In this document: positions 1 through 11,391 of the stretch, piece by piece
Numbering within the stretch: position 1 is the stretch's first letter
Layout: every line of letters starts with the position of its first letter
Assembly: GCA_028571685.1 (NCBI GenBank)
Contig: CM053143.1
Span: 158,094,329-158,158,328 of the forward strand
Length of the DNA stretch: 64,000 nucleotides
Direction of reading: 5' to 3'
DNA from: Heterohyrax brucei
Lineage: Eukaryota; Chordata; Mammalia; Hyracoidea; Procaviidae
The notes under the pieces: generated by a model
What the model saw: only the letters and a program-made list of their open reading frames with translations
Databases searched by the model: none
What the model was told of the DNA's origin: nothing
Program-made: the position numbers and the translations under genes

Positions 1-593
1 TGTCAAACCTTTCGTTTTACTTTGATCCACAGTTAATGCCCATGGAAGCAGCAGTCAAGAAATCAAACGACATGTTGCACTGGGCAAATTTCATGCAGAA
101 GACTTCTTTGAAGTGTTGTAAAGCGAAAACTTCACTTTGCAGACTAAAGTGCACCTGATCCAAGCCATGATATTTTCAACTGCTTTACATGTAAGTGAAA
201 ACTGTAAAATTCATATGGAAGACCTAACAAGATTATGCATTTAAATTCTGGTGTAGATTAAGAATACTGAATACACCACGGACTTCTAGAAAAATGAGCA
301 AATCTACAGTCAGAATGCTTTTTAGCAGCGAGGATGGCAAGACTTCATCTGACATACTTTGTATGCCTTATCAGGAAGAACCAGTCCCTGGAGAAGGAAA
401 TAATGTTTGGTAAATAGTCAAAGAAAGAGAGAAAGGCCCTCAACAAAATGCACTAACACAGTACGTACAACAGACTTACATTAAGCACAGCAGTGATTGT
501 GAGGATGATTTGGGACTGAGCAGTGTTTTGTTCTGTTGTACATATGGTCACTATGCATTGAAACTAACCAAACAGCACCTAACAACAGTAATA
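1..593 (+). mobile_element. RTE (BovB-like) LINE, 3' part
   Basis: This is the degenerate end of an RTE reverse-transcriptase gene plus its 3' terminus; it runs off the left window edge. The block order (a 'ggatccacaatcaac'-like motif near 30, 'cagcagtcaagaaatcaaa' near 50, 'ccagtccctggagaagga' near 380, then the terminal 'cacctaacaacag' near 580) recurs at 3.8-4.6, 32.4-33.0, 53.5-54.0 and 57.6-58.2 kb. Frames are broken by many stops, so it is a dead relic. No poly(A) tail follows, as usual for RTEs, which end in short simple repeats. Confidence 0.88.
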
Positions 594-1708
594 GTAGCAT
601 CAAAATTAGAGTAATCCACTGTACATTGTCTCCTTACTCCATAAATAGAGTGGTCTGATGTATACAGAAGAAATATGGAGTAGTTTTTGTTTGTTTCTAG
701 TTACACCTAACTTGCTGTTGAAGATTTCGTCTTGGTTAGAGATACACTCTGTGGTGCGAAAATTACATGCTAGCTCTAAAACCAATTTACACGTCTGGTG
801 ACTATATTTTCATAAATTATCACTAATTCTTAGAACATTCTGCTAGTTAGGAATAATTATTTTCACATTAGACGAAAACAATGAGATTCAAACATGTTAG
901 GTGATTTTCAAAGTATATGCAACTTATAGGGGAGTATTTGAGTAATTTGTTTTGTTCTACCTTCCTCACTATTGTTCAAAGAACCTCAATAACTCAGAAG
1001 AAAAACACAACAGAGGTTCTGCCTTCAGGGGAATGCAAATAAGACTGATGCGAAGTTCCACATTTCGTAATTGGAAATTCTCTTGAAGTATGTATTTCTT
1101 TCTAGTTTAATTTATATTGATATTCCACGTACATTTCCTTTGATATTCATTTCAAATAATTAAAAATCCACTTAAGCTTTTGATACCAGAGCATGCCATG
1201 CTATTTCAGAGGTCACTGTCAATGCATATCAGCTGACTTATCTGAACAATTAATCCACCTTGAAATAGCCTTGACACGTGACCATAGATTATTTTGCTGC
1301 ATTAAAAGAGATTAGCATAAGCTTTTATTATAATTACTTCCATTATTAACATGTAACTGATTAGCTGTACACATTTCAAAAGATTATGACTACAAAAAAT
1401 ATTTTGAAAAAGAAGCACAACTACACATGAAAAGAGTTTGAAAGAAAAAGTTTCCTATGAGGTAGAAAATTCTCTGGAATGTAAAAAGAATTATAAATGC
1501 CAGCTCAATTTTCCAAAAGTCACCTGAATTTCCTAAAAGTCACTTGAAAAAAATATGATTACAGTAAGAAGAGTGGTATGATTTTATCAATAAATGTGAA
1601 AGAACTATCTTTCACCGTTGTTTTTTATTGAGAATGGATTGGATATTTGTTGACTGTTCAGTTAACAAAGGTATTTCTTTTCCTTGTGCATGAACTACTT
1701 GGTTCACA
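594..1708. other. AT-rich stretch, nothing recognised
   Basis: I see no credible open frame, known repeat or RNA gene here. Base composition is strongly AT-rich with short A and T runs. Very old unrecognised repeats may be present. Confidence 0.5.
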
Positions 1709-1800
1709 CTAAGTCAATTCTGACACATAGTGCCCCCAAAGGACAGAGTAGAATTGCCCCCTAAAATTTTCAAGGTTGTAAATCTTTATGGAAGCAGGCT
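1709..1800 (-). repeat. AfroSINE-like fragment (alternative body)
   Basis: A short minus-strand piece with 'gacagagtagaattgcc' followed by 'tgtaaatctttatggaagc', the body variant also seen at 28.34, 31.2 and 32.08 kb. The tRNA-like head (A and B boxes) is missing, so this is a truncated, inactive copy. Confidence 0.7.
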
Positions 1801-2369
1801 GCATATAATTGATGCATAAAATTAATCATAACAATATGTATTGGGTGGAGGAATTAGAAAAAAGATACAACAGTTAAATTCACTGGTCAGCTGAATCTCA
1901 GACTAAAATATGGATTAAATGAAACTGAAATGCCAGAACTGCCTTGGTATACTGCAGATGAAAATATCCAAAGGCTTAAGTAAATTGCAGTATTTGAGAA
2001 TTTTCTATATCGTAGTCACCCACCCACCCTAGGAGTAACAGAGAACACAACCTTCATCATGACTATGAGAAATAAATTTATGGGGTAGCTGAAAACCTTT
2101 GAACAGTATATGATTTGCCCAGCTATGTAGGCCAAATACTACAGTGGTAAATGTCAGCACTTTACTGGGAAATGGGGGTGATTAAAAATAGGTGTGGCAG
2201 GCACCAATGACAGTAGTTAATTTTCAAAGACAAGGTGGGCACGGTGACCATAATAGATAGAAGAGAAAAGGAGTCGCAAGAAAGATAGTGTGGCTGACAT
2301 AGACTGATGGTCTGAGCTATTTGATCATGGTTTCTCATGGGTAAAATAGACAACAAGTCTACTAAATAT
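1801..2369. other. Unassigned AT-rich sequence
   Basis: No supportable gene or recognised repeat. Its right end may hide a further diverged part of the inverted RTE segment that follows, but similarity fades and I do not claim it. Confidence 0.45.
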
Positions 2370-2532
2370 TTTGTATTTTTCAGAATTTGATTTCCAGGTC
2401 TCTATCCTAGTCTGTCTCAGTCTGGAAGTGCCACTGAAACCTGCCCTTCCTGGTGAACCTGCTGGTATTTGAAATATTGATGTCATAGCTTCAAACATCA
2501 CAACAGACAAGCCACCACAGTGTGACAACTGA
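2370..2532 (-). mobile_element. RTE 5' leader segment, inverted
   Basis: Read on the minus strand, this matches the RTE 5' leader preserved in the plus-strand copy at about 43.43-43.57 kb: a 'gtcagtttgtca' block, then 'agctatgccacc', 'atttcaaataccag' and 'agactgagacagactagg' like blocks in the same order. It abuts a plus-strand RTE body at 2,533. The left limit is uncertain. An open minus-strand frame across it (2,325-2,651) is not a gene. Confidence 0.7.
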
Positions 2533-3095
2533 CTCTTGAATGTACAGCAGCTAAAGAAAAAGGAAGAAAAAAAGACATAAAAGGAGATAAACAAAAGATC
2601 GCAAAGTGTAGCTTGAAAACACAAATTAAAAAACAATAATGAATCATGCAAAGGCCTAGGTTTAGCAAACTAAAAGAGTGTGCTCATTGGTTTTCAAGTT
2701 GAAAGTGCTGAAGAAATAATGCAAGAGTTGTGTTATAGCATCAAATGATTCTATGAGCAAATAATTGAATGTCACAAGAGCATCGAAAGAAGATGGAAGA
2801 AATACACATAATCACTGTACCAAAAAGAATTTGTTAGTGTTCCACCATTTCAGGAGGTAGCATACGATAAAAAATTAGTGATGCCAAAGGAAGAAGTCCA
2901 AGCTCCTCTGAAGACGTTGGCAGCCTGAAATAAAAGCCCAGTAATTGACCAAATATCAACTGGGATGTTTCAGCAAGTGGATACAGTGTTGGAAGTGCAT
3001 GGTCGCCTATGCCAGTAAATTTGGGAGACAGCTACCTTGCCAACTGACCTGATGAGATCCACTTATGTGCCCATTCCACAGAAAGTTGCCACAAT

Positions 3096-3155
3096 GCCAA
3101 GTGCCGTCGAGTCGGATCTGACTCATGGCAAGCCTAGGGGCCAGGGTAGAACTGA
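3096..3155 (-). repeat. AfroSINE tail fragment inside RTE
   Basis: Contains 'gtgccgtcgagtcgg', 'ctgactcatggca' and 'gggtagaactg', the reverse complement of the AfroSINE 3' half. RTE sequence resumes with 'aatgtgggaattattgcac', so the fragment interrupts the host element. Because SINE and RTE share 3'-end motifs, the insertion direction is inferred from orientation. Confidence 0.7.
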
Positions 3156-4114
3156 CCAGAATGTGGGAATTATTGCACAATATCATTAGTATCACATGGA
3201 GGTAAAGTGTGGCTGAACATAATTCAAAATAGTTGCAGCAGTGTACAGAGAAGGAACTGCCAGATATTCAAGCAGGGTTCAGAAGAGAACACTGAACGAG
3301 GCATATCATTGCTGATGTCAGGTGGATCTTGGATGAAAGCAGAGTACATAAGGAAGAGGATTATCTATGTTTTATTGACTACTAAAAGACACTCACCTTC
3401 TGAATCAAAAGAAATTATGGAAAATGTTTTGAAGAATCAGAATTCCAGAACACATTAATGTGTTCACATGGAAAGTCTACATACACCAACAAGTGGTCAT
3501 TCTGATAGTGCAAGAAGATAATGCATGATTTAGAATAAGAAAAAGTGTGTGTTAGGCTTGTTTGTTTTGACTATACTTATTGAATGTACATGCTGAGCAA
3601 ATAAGCTGAGAAGGTGGATTATATGAAGAACACAGGATCAGAACTGGAGCAAGACTCATTAATAAGAAATGATACATTGCTAACACAACCTTGCTTTACT
3701 GAAAGTGAAGAGATCTTGAAGCACTTACTGATGAAAATCAAAGATAACAGTCTAAAATGAATTACAACTCAACCTAAAGAAAACAAAAATCCTTATTACT
3801 GGGCCAATACTCAGCATACCAATAAAGAAAAAATATCATGGTTGTCAAAGATTGCATTTTATTTGGATCTACAATCAATGTCCACACGAGCAGCAGCCAG
3901 GTTATCAAATGATGCATTGCATTGTATAAATCTCCTTCAAGAGACCTCTTGAAGCTGTTAAAAATCACAGAATTCACTGTGATGAGTAGTGTGCTTAACT
4001 CCAGTCATGCGATTTTCCGTCATCTGATGTGCATGTGTCAGCTGGGTAGACTTAAGAAGACTTGATGCCATTGAACTATGATGCTGGTGAAGAGCGTTGA
4101 ACTTACTATGGGCT

Positions 4115-4276
4115 TCCAACCTTGGTGGTGCAGTGGATAAGTGCTATGTCTGCTAACCAAGAAGTTCAGCAATTCAAATTCACCAGACGCTCTTTGGAAA
4201 GTCAATGGAGCGATTCTGCTCCATTCTATAGGGTTGCTATAAGTCAGAATCAACTTATGGTAGCAGGTTTTGGCAG
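4115..4276 (+). repeat. AfroSINE, nearly complete, inside RTE
   Basis: A tRNA-like head is visible: 'tggtgcagtggataagtg' (A-box region) and 'cagcaattcaaattcacc' (B-box region), followed by the typical body 'ctctttggaaa' and tail 'ttgctataagtcagaatc'. RTE sequence resumes at 'gtccacaagag'. A short imperfect repeat ('tgggcttcc' / 'tgggtccac') on the two sides could be the target-site duplication. The SINE therefore post-dates the host RTE. Confidence 0.85.
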
Positions 4277-4610
4277 TGGGTCCACAAGAGTAAAGAAATT
4301 TGTCTTGGAAGAAATGCAGTCAGCATGTTCCCTAGAAGCAAGGATAGTGAAATTCTGTCTCACTTCCTTGAGGTATGTTATCAGGAGGAACCAGTCCTTG
4401 GAAAAGGCCATCATGCTTGGAAAATAGAGGAGCAGCAAAAAAGGGGAAGACCCTATACAAGCTGGAGTACCACAGCAGCTGTACTAATGAACTGAATCAT
4501 AGCAGGGCTCATGAGGATGGCGCTGGAGCAGGCAGTGGTTTCATTCTGTTGTAAATAGCATTGATATGAGTCAGAAATGACTTCAAGGCACCTAACTACA
4601 GTAACGGCAT

Positions 4611-4812
4611 CTAGCTTTTATCAGGAATAATGTTGATTTTTTTCGCCCTGTGTTACAACTTTGTTTAATCTCAGTAGCTTCTCAACATATATACTATTCT
4701 CAACTGGCTCTCCTCTCTCTTTATGTTATATATATACTATATATAATATGTAGATGTGAGTGTATCTATGTGTATATACTGATACACATATGTGTACACT
4801 AGCGCATACTTG
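4611..4812. repeat. Unassigned, with degenerate TA/TG tract
   Basis: About 4,720-4,800 is a decayed (TA)n/(TG)n simple repeat with alternating purine-pyrimidine steps. The rest shows nothing recognisable. Confidence 0.55.
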
Positions 4813-4962
4813 TAACCCATTGCTGTCTAGTTGATTCCAGCAACTCTAACAGGCAGAGTAGAGGAGCCCCATAGGGTTTACAAGGAGGGCCTGATAGATT
4901 TGAATTGGTGACTTTTTGGTTAACAGCTGTCACTTTTAACCACTTACGCCGCCAGGGTTTCC
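4813..4962 (-). repeat. AfroSINE
   Basis: Reverse-complement AfroSINE: 'ggcagagtagaggagcccc', 'atagggtttacaaggag', 'tttggttaacagctgt' and terminal 'gccagggtttcc' occur in consensus order. Near full length, diverged. Confidence 0.88.
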
Positions 4963-6648
4963 AAACTGATGCCTAGTTGTCATGCACAATCATAATACGA
5001 ACTGCATGTACTCTGTGATTTGAATCACTGTCCGGGCTTTGCGACTTTCTTTCATCCAAAAAGGTCCAGTCTGTTCTTGGTGCAAACACTCAGATGAAAT
5101 AGACATTTACATAAAGATAAATACAATGTCAAATTATTAACTCAGCAAATAATCTTCTTCTTTAAAATTACTTTTTACTGATGCTGAAGGTTTTTAAATT
5201 TGACGAAGAAGACAGGTCAACCTGTAAGAATCTCTTAATAACAGATCACATTTATCCTACTTAAAGCTTCTGTTAGGTCAAAAATTAAAATTTCATTGCT
5301 GAGCCTACCTAAAAATTATTCTACCCACTTGTACAGTCTTCTTTTCTGAAATACTGAAAAAAAAAAGCATCTAGAATTATGAGGAATCTGTCTCTGAAAA
5401 AAGGATGCTCCTATATTTATAACTTCAGTAAGGATGAAGAATTAACCTCACTCAGAAATTAATTCATCCAATGTGCATTTAGCAATTTTTATGAAAACTA
5501 CTTGGGCAGCTTTTAAATTCAATCATGACACAAGTTTGCCTCTCTTATAATCTACCAGAATGAATATGTCTTAGAATTTTAAGAAAATACAACATATTTT
5601 TATTAGACGGAAATGGTAAAAAGTCATGCTTTCAACTTATTTATGTGCAGGATAATGAGTTTTATTCATTTAATAAGTAATCAATATTTCATATTCAATT
5701 CAGTTTAGCCATTCTAGTGGAAATTAAGTGGTGCTGTTCAAATTATCTTGTCCACTTTCTCTCGGAGACTCATTTTCTATAATAGAAAAGCCTTTTGTAC
5801 ACATGTATTTTCAATACTACCTGTGAAACGACCATCATGAATGATGAGATAAAGGATTCAGTTTCAATCATAACTCAGAGGAAATGCTCTTCCTTTTTTC
5901 TCAATTTATAAATTATTATAGTTCTTTTTTTCCTTTTTGGTTAATGATCAGTGTGTTAGTGCTGTAAACATTTAGCCATTATGCCCTTCATTTTTTTAAT
6001 CTATTAAATCCAACTATTAAATATCTTTAAGACTAGTAATCAATATTGATTAAATGTAATGTTATAGTTGATACTAAGCACTTTTTTAGAGGCATCAACT
6101 TTTTAGCCTACGTCAGCTTAAACTTGTAAAGTAATTCCTACTTAGCAAGTATATTAATATCTGTGTTATATCAGTAACAGATGTAGGAAGCAATGTCTAC
6201 AAAAATCAACACCCCAGAAGCCACATCCATTGAAATGACAAGGTTTTAAAGAAAGGAATAACTGGTCACGCAGATTAATTGTACTGACAAATGATAAATC
6301 TCACTGCATATCCACCTGCCAATAATTACATAGGGCTCACTCACAGTGCACAGTTATTCATGCACATTTTCCTGTATGCTTGCAAATAACTTTCCAGCTC
6401 ACATGACCCTGTATATAAACACATATCATAGGTACAGGATAGAGCCCATTATGAAAGATAAAAATGGAAAAACAAGAGCAACTTAGAATTCTGGACGTAG
6501 GTTTTCTTTCTCTAACACTGTCAGAGAGCCTGTTTTGTGCTATGCTTTCACTTCCAAGAGAGACTTTCCTCGTGAATTGTAGCATTAAAGGTGTAGGAAA
6601 GATTATGGCTCTATTTAAAGACACACTAAAAAAAAGAAAAAATAAAAA
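4963..6648. other. 1.7 kb repeat-poor AT-rich sequence
   Basis: No gene, no RNA and no repeat I recognise. Two overlapping 73-88 codon frames on opposite strands near 6.36-6.69 kb show no domain and no splice context and are chance frames. Confidence 0.5.
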
Positions 6649-6960
6649 AATACCTAACTGTCAAGTCAGTTCTGACTCACAGTAACCCTATAGAATTGCT
6701 CCACGGAGAGTCTAAGAAAAAAAGTCACTGTCATCCAGTTCACTCTGACTCACAGTGATCCCATAGGTGAGAACAGAACTGCTCCATAGGGTTTCCAAGG
6801 AGTGCCTGGTGGATTTGAAGTGCTAACCTTTTGGTTACTACACATAACACTTGACCGCTATGCCAGCACAGTTTCCTAAATCGAGTGCCTGGTAGGTTTG
6901 AGATGCTGACCTTTCAGTTAGCAGCCATAGCTCTTAATCACTATGCTGCCAGAGTTTCCT
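6649..6960 (-). repeat. AfroSINE nested inside AfroSINE
   Basis: The outer minus-strand SINE is split into 6,649-6,713 and about 6,881-6,960. The first part ends in the middle of the body ('ctccacggagagtct') and the second resumes at the next body block ('gagtgcctggtaggtttga') and ends with 'gccagagtttcct'. Between them, 6,721-6,876, is a second nearly complete minus-strand AfroSINE ('agaactgctccatagggtt', 'ccttttggttac'). Confidence 0.8.
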
Positions 6961-6963
6961 ACC

Positions 6964-7026
6964 AAGAAACAAACCCACTGCTGTCAAGGCAATTTGGACT
7001 CATAGCAACCCTATAGGACAGAGTAA
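6964..7026 (-). repeat. AfroSINE 3'-half fragment
   Basis: 'aaacccactgctgtcaagg', 'gactcatagcaacc' and 'ataggacagagtaatg' are the SINE tail half in reverse complement. The copy stops abruptly where RTE sequence starts, so it was truncated by, or has joined, the RTE fragment on its right. Confidence 0.75.
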
Positions 7027-8633
7027 TGTAAACGTAACTGAACATGCCATTAGGATGCATTGATAATTACCGCTGACTGGACTGCAAAAGCTGGAAACAA
7101 AGAAGGATTGGTATTTGGAAAATATGGCCTTGATGACAGAAATTATGCCAGAGATGGCATGATAGAATTTTGCCAAAAAAATATATACAGATGTACAGAT
7201 ACATACAGATGGAACTTGCCAGATAGAATACACAGGGATCAAATTGAATACATCTGTGGAAAGAGACAATGGAAAAGTTCAACATCATCAGTGAGAACAG
7301 CACCACGTGCTAACTCTGGGGCAGATTTTCAGTTGTTCCTATGTAAGTTTGAATTGAAATTTAAGAAAATTAAAACAGGTCCACAAGAGGCCAAGCATAA
7401 TCTTGAACACATCACACCTGAGTTTAGAGACCATGTCAAAAACATATTTGACATGATGAACATTAATGTCCGAAGACCAGACGAGTTTCATAATGACATC
7501 AAAGGCATCATAAATGAAGAAAGCAAGAAGTTATTAAAAAGACAGGAAGAAAAGACAAGATGAATTTGAATGTCAGAAGAGACTCTGAAACCTGCTCTTG
7601 ACTATTGAATAGACAAAGCAAAAGGAAGAAACACTGAGGCAAGAGAACTGACAATTTCAAAGGATGGCTCGAGAAGACAAAGTAGTATAATGTGTACCTA
7701 GAGCTGGAGAGAAAAACACAAAACAGAAGACTGTGCTCTGTATTTCTCATGCTGAAGGGGCTAGAGAAAAAATTGAAGCCTTGAGTTGCAATAGTGAAGG
7801 ACTCTATAGGAAAATTATAAAATGACTAAGAAAGTATTGAAAGAAGATGTAAGGAACACACAGAGTCATCGTGCCGGAAATAATCGGTCAACATTCAGTC
7901 ATTTCAAGAGGTAACATATGATCCTGATAAGATGTTAATGAAGGAAGACGTCAAAGCTGCATTGAAAACACTGGTGAAAAACAAGGCTCCAAGAATTGAT
8001 AGACTATCAGTTGAGATGTTTTAACAAATGGATGAAGGAAGTGCTCACTCATCTATGCCAAGAAATTTGCGTGACAGCTACCTAGCCAACTGATTGGAAG
8101 ACATCTTTGTTTATGCCCTATACCTGAGAAAGGTGATCCAACTGATTGTGGAAATTATCTAACAATATCATTAACATTACATACAAAAAATTTTGCTAAC
8201 GGTCATTCAAAACTGAGTGCAGCAGTACATTGACATAGCACTGTCAGAAATTCAACCTGAATTTAAAAGAGGATGTGAAACAAGAGATATTATTGCTGTT
8301 GTCAGATGAATCTTGGATGAAAGCAGAGAATATCAGAAAGATGTTCATGTGTGTTTCATGGACTATGCAAAAGCACTCCTCTGTGTGGATCATAACAAAT
8401 TAATGGTTAACAGTCAGAGAACATGAATTCCAGAGCACTTAATGATTCTCATAAGGAATCTGTACAGGAATCAAGAGGTAGATACAATAACAGAACAAGA
8501 GGACACTACATGATTTAAGGTCTGGAAAGGTGTGTGTCAGGATTCCATCCTTTCACTATGGCTTTTCAATCTGTTTGCTGAGCAAATGATCCGACAAGAT
8601 GGATTATATATAGAAGAGCAAGACATCAGGATT
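7027..8633 (+). mobile_element. RTE LINE, endonuclease C-terminus to mid RT
   Basis: Homologous in order to 44.2-46.1 kb: 'gcattgataattac', 'gctggaaacaaagaaggat', 'cagaagagactctgaaa', 'gaaggactctatagg', 'gaggtaacatatgatc', 'acaatatcattaacattac', then 'caaatgatccgacaag'. It is truncated at both ends: the 5' end abuts a SINE and the 3' end abuts the LINE-1 on the other strand. One stretch is still open for 167 codons (7,060-7,563); the rest carries many stops. Confidence 0.87.
7060..7563 (+). pseudogene. RTE endonuclease C-terminal relic (167 codons open)
   Basis: The start used is only the first in-frame ATG in a truncated copy. Residues 2-9 read IITADWTA, corresponding to the metal-binding GDWN-type motif of AP-like endonucleases, with the glycine replaced by alanine and the asparagine by threonine. 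A later HRDQIEYI block (about residues 53-60) corresponds to the IDYI region. The catalytic histidine expected in GADHQL is replaced by phenylalanine (GADFQLF, about residues 84-90). Lysine-rich sequence follows. The changed catalytic residues and missing N-terminus argue for a dead relic rather than a host-adopted gene. Confidence 0.75.
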
Positions 8634-10837
8634 CAACTATTCAACTAGATACTTCCTCATCTGTCTTCTCATCTTGCCTCTCAACAGGAGATGTTGAATT
8701 AGTCTCATTTATCTACTTAAGCCAAGAAGCACACTTTTCACCAGTATCATTTTACATCTTATAGCCTAGCCCAATGTTTAAAGAGTTGGCTTCATGAATG
8801 TTTTCAGTTCTGGGCTAAGAGTCCAGGGACCATACCTTCTGGGCACCCTCACATTTGTAAAACCATCAAGGTTGGTCTGTTTAATAGAGTTTGAGTTCCA
8901 CACACTCATTTTTCTCCTGCTGTGTCAGGAACTCTGTTGTGTTCTCTGTCAGGGCCATCACTGGTGGTGGCCAGGCATCATCTAGTTCTTCTGGCCTCAT
9001 GCCGATAAAGTTTCTGGATTATACGGCCCTTTCTATCTCTTGGGCTCATATTTTTCTTATGTCTCTGATGTCCTTCATTCTACTCTGTTCCACATGGATT
9101 AGAAACAACTAATGCTACTTAGACAACAGCTTGCTAGCTTTTAAGACCTCAGATGCCACTCACCAAAAAAAAAAAAAAAAATTATACCAATTGAGCTAGA
9201 TGTCCCTTAAAACTCTGGTCCCAGACTGGCCCCTGCCCATGAAATTCTGTCCTTCAAAAGTTGGGTTATATGTAGGAGACTTCTTAGGTTTTAGTTTAGT
9301 TGAGTTGTACAGACTTTTCCTCTACTGTGTGTTCCCTGTGCTTTCACCTAACTTCTTATATACAGTCCGATTAATGAAAACTCTTCTCCCTACCTCCCCA
9401 CACCTGTAACCAATAGAGTCTGTTTTCTTCTGTTTTTAAGCCATTTCTTTAGACCTTAATGAAATCAATAATGGTTTCATACAGTATTTGTCCTTTTGCA
9501 ACTGATGAACTTCCTTAAGCATAATGTCTTCCAGATGACTCCATGATATGTTTCCAAGTTCACTGTTGTTCTTTATTATCAAATAGTATTCTGTTGTATG
9601 AGTGTACCATAGATTGTTTAGCCATTCAGTCACTGATAGGGCTCCTAGATTGATTCCGTCTTTTTGCTATTGTGGATAGTGCTAAAATAAATATTAGAGC
9701 ACATGTATCTATTTGTGTGACAACCCATGTTTCTCTAGGATATATTCCAAAAAGTAGAGTTGCTGGATCATATGGTATTTCTATTTCTAGCTTTTAAAGA
9801 AAGCACCAAATCAATTTCCAAATCGATAGTGGCATTTTACTTTCCCTTCAGGAGTGTGTAAGTGTTCCATTCTCTTCACAGTCTATTGAACATTTACTAT
9901 TTTGTGTTTTTTGAATTAATGCCAGCCTTGTTGGTATGAGAAAGTATCTCATTGTAGCTGTGATATGGATTTCTCCGATAGCTAATGATCATGAAAATTT
10001 CCTCGTGTATCTGTTAGCATCCTAAGTATCTTCTTCAGTGATATGTCAGTTCATATCGTTTGCACATTTTTAAATTGGATTATTTGTTTTTTATTATTAA
10101 GGTTTTGCACTACTATGCAGATTTTGGAGATTATCTGATGATCAGCTGTGCCAGAGGCAAAAATCATCTTCCAGTCCATAGGTTGTCTTTTCACTCTTTT
10201 GGTGAAATCTTAGGATGAGGATAAGTGTTTGAGTTTTAGGAGTTCCTGGTTATCTATTTTCTCTTCTGGTGTTTGCGTATCATTAGTAAAGTTTTGTGTG
10301 CTCTTTATGCTGTGTATTAGGGCTCGTGATGTTGTTCCTGTTTTTTCTTTCATGATTTTTATCATCTTTGATTTTACATTTAGGTCTTTTAATCATTTTA
10401 TGTTAGTTCTTGTGAGTGGTGTGAGATGTGGGTCTTGTTTCTTTCTTTCTTTTTTTGCAGGTGGATCTCTAGTTATGCCAGCACCACTGTTAAAGAGACT
10501 GTCTTTCCCTCATTTATGGACTCCAGGCCTTTGTCAAATATCAGCTGCTCTGAGGTGGATGATTTTATGTATGTATCTGGTTTTGTATCAGGCTGTTTTG
10601 ACTATCATGATAGTGTTACAAGGTCTAAACTCAGACTGTATGTGAAGCCTCCTACTTTGTTTATATTCTTCACTGATGCTTTAATTATCCAGGGCTTCTT
10701 CCTTTCCATATAAAATTGGTGATTTGTTTCTCCATCTCACTAAATAATGCTATTCAAATTTGGATTGGGATTGTGTTGTATCTGTATATCACTTTGGGTA
10801 GAACAGATAATTTCACAATCTTTAGTCATCTTATCTA

Positions 10838-11391
10838 TGAGGTCTGACAAATAATTCCTGGAACTTAATTGTTCGAAGTGCTACATACCTCATTGCTGAA
10901 TATGACTACAGTCATTTTTGAAGTACTCCACTTGGGAAGCTATGGAACAATACTAGTGCCTAGTCCACCCTTCAAATCAATTTTGGAACTCTTTCTGGAG
11001 TGGCAATTGTGCATGGTGGCAAATTGACAAACTTAATTCTATAGTTGTCTGTGAGGGAGATTTCAGCCAGTAAACAAATAAATGTGTTGGCATACTCTCC
11101 ATACTCACCTGATCTGGTCCCCAGACACTTTCTTCTTTACCCGAAGATGAAAAAAATATTGAAAGAAAGACATTTTGATGACATTCAGGACATCAAGGGT
11201 TATGTGATGACAGCTCTGATGGCCACTCCAGAAAAAGATTTTCAAAATTGCTTTAACGGGTGAACTAGGAACTGCTATCCGTGCATAGCTGCCCAAGAGG
11301 AGTACTCTGGAGGTGACCACAGTAATATTCAGCAGTGAGTTATGTAGCACTTTTTCTAGGACGAGTTCACAAATTTAACTGTCGGTCTTCA
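10838..11391 (+). mobile_element. Mariner-like element, internally deleted (copy 1)
   Basis: Terminal inverted repeats: left 'tgaggtctgacaaataatt', right (reverse complement) 'tgaagaccgacagttaaat'. A TA precedes the left end; the right side has TG, a decayed TA duplication. The 554 bp length is well below the ~1.3 kb of an autonomous mariner, so the transposase gene is mostly deleted. L1 sequence resumes on both sides, so mariner insertion post-dates the L1. Confidence 0.85.
11045..11263 (+). pseudogene. Mariner transposase C-terminal remnant
   Basis: The frame encodes PYSPDLVPRHFLLYPKMK, corresponding to the mariner signature YSPDLAPxDFFLFPxLK that contains the last catalytic aspartate; here that position is histidine (RHFLLYP). 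A QDIKG block and an EKDFQNCF block follow. The frame ends soon afterwards and the N-terminal DNA-binding part is absent. The same C-terminal block is visible at 41.62-41.85 kb. Confidence 0.82.

Larger units (their letters stand above)
2533..4610 (+). mobile_element. RTE (BovB-like) LINE, 3' two-thirds
   Basis: This body starts in the region between endonuclease and reverse transcriptase ('agcagctaaag' near 2,545) and runs through the RT region to the 3' terminus near 4,605. Blocks such as 'ccaaaaagaatt' (2,820), 'caatatcattagtatcac' (3,178) and 'gctgagcaaata' (3,590) give the order. It is full of stops and frameshifts. Two AfroSINE insertions interrupt it: a minus-strand piece at 3,096-3,155 and a nearly complete plus-strand copy at 4,115-4,276. 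Together with the inverted leader immediately upstream it resembles one insertion with a 5' inversion. Confidence 0.85.
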
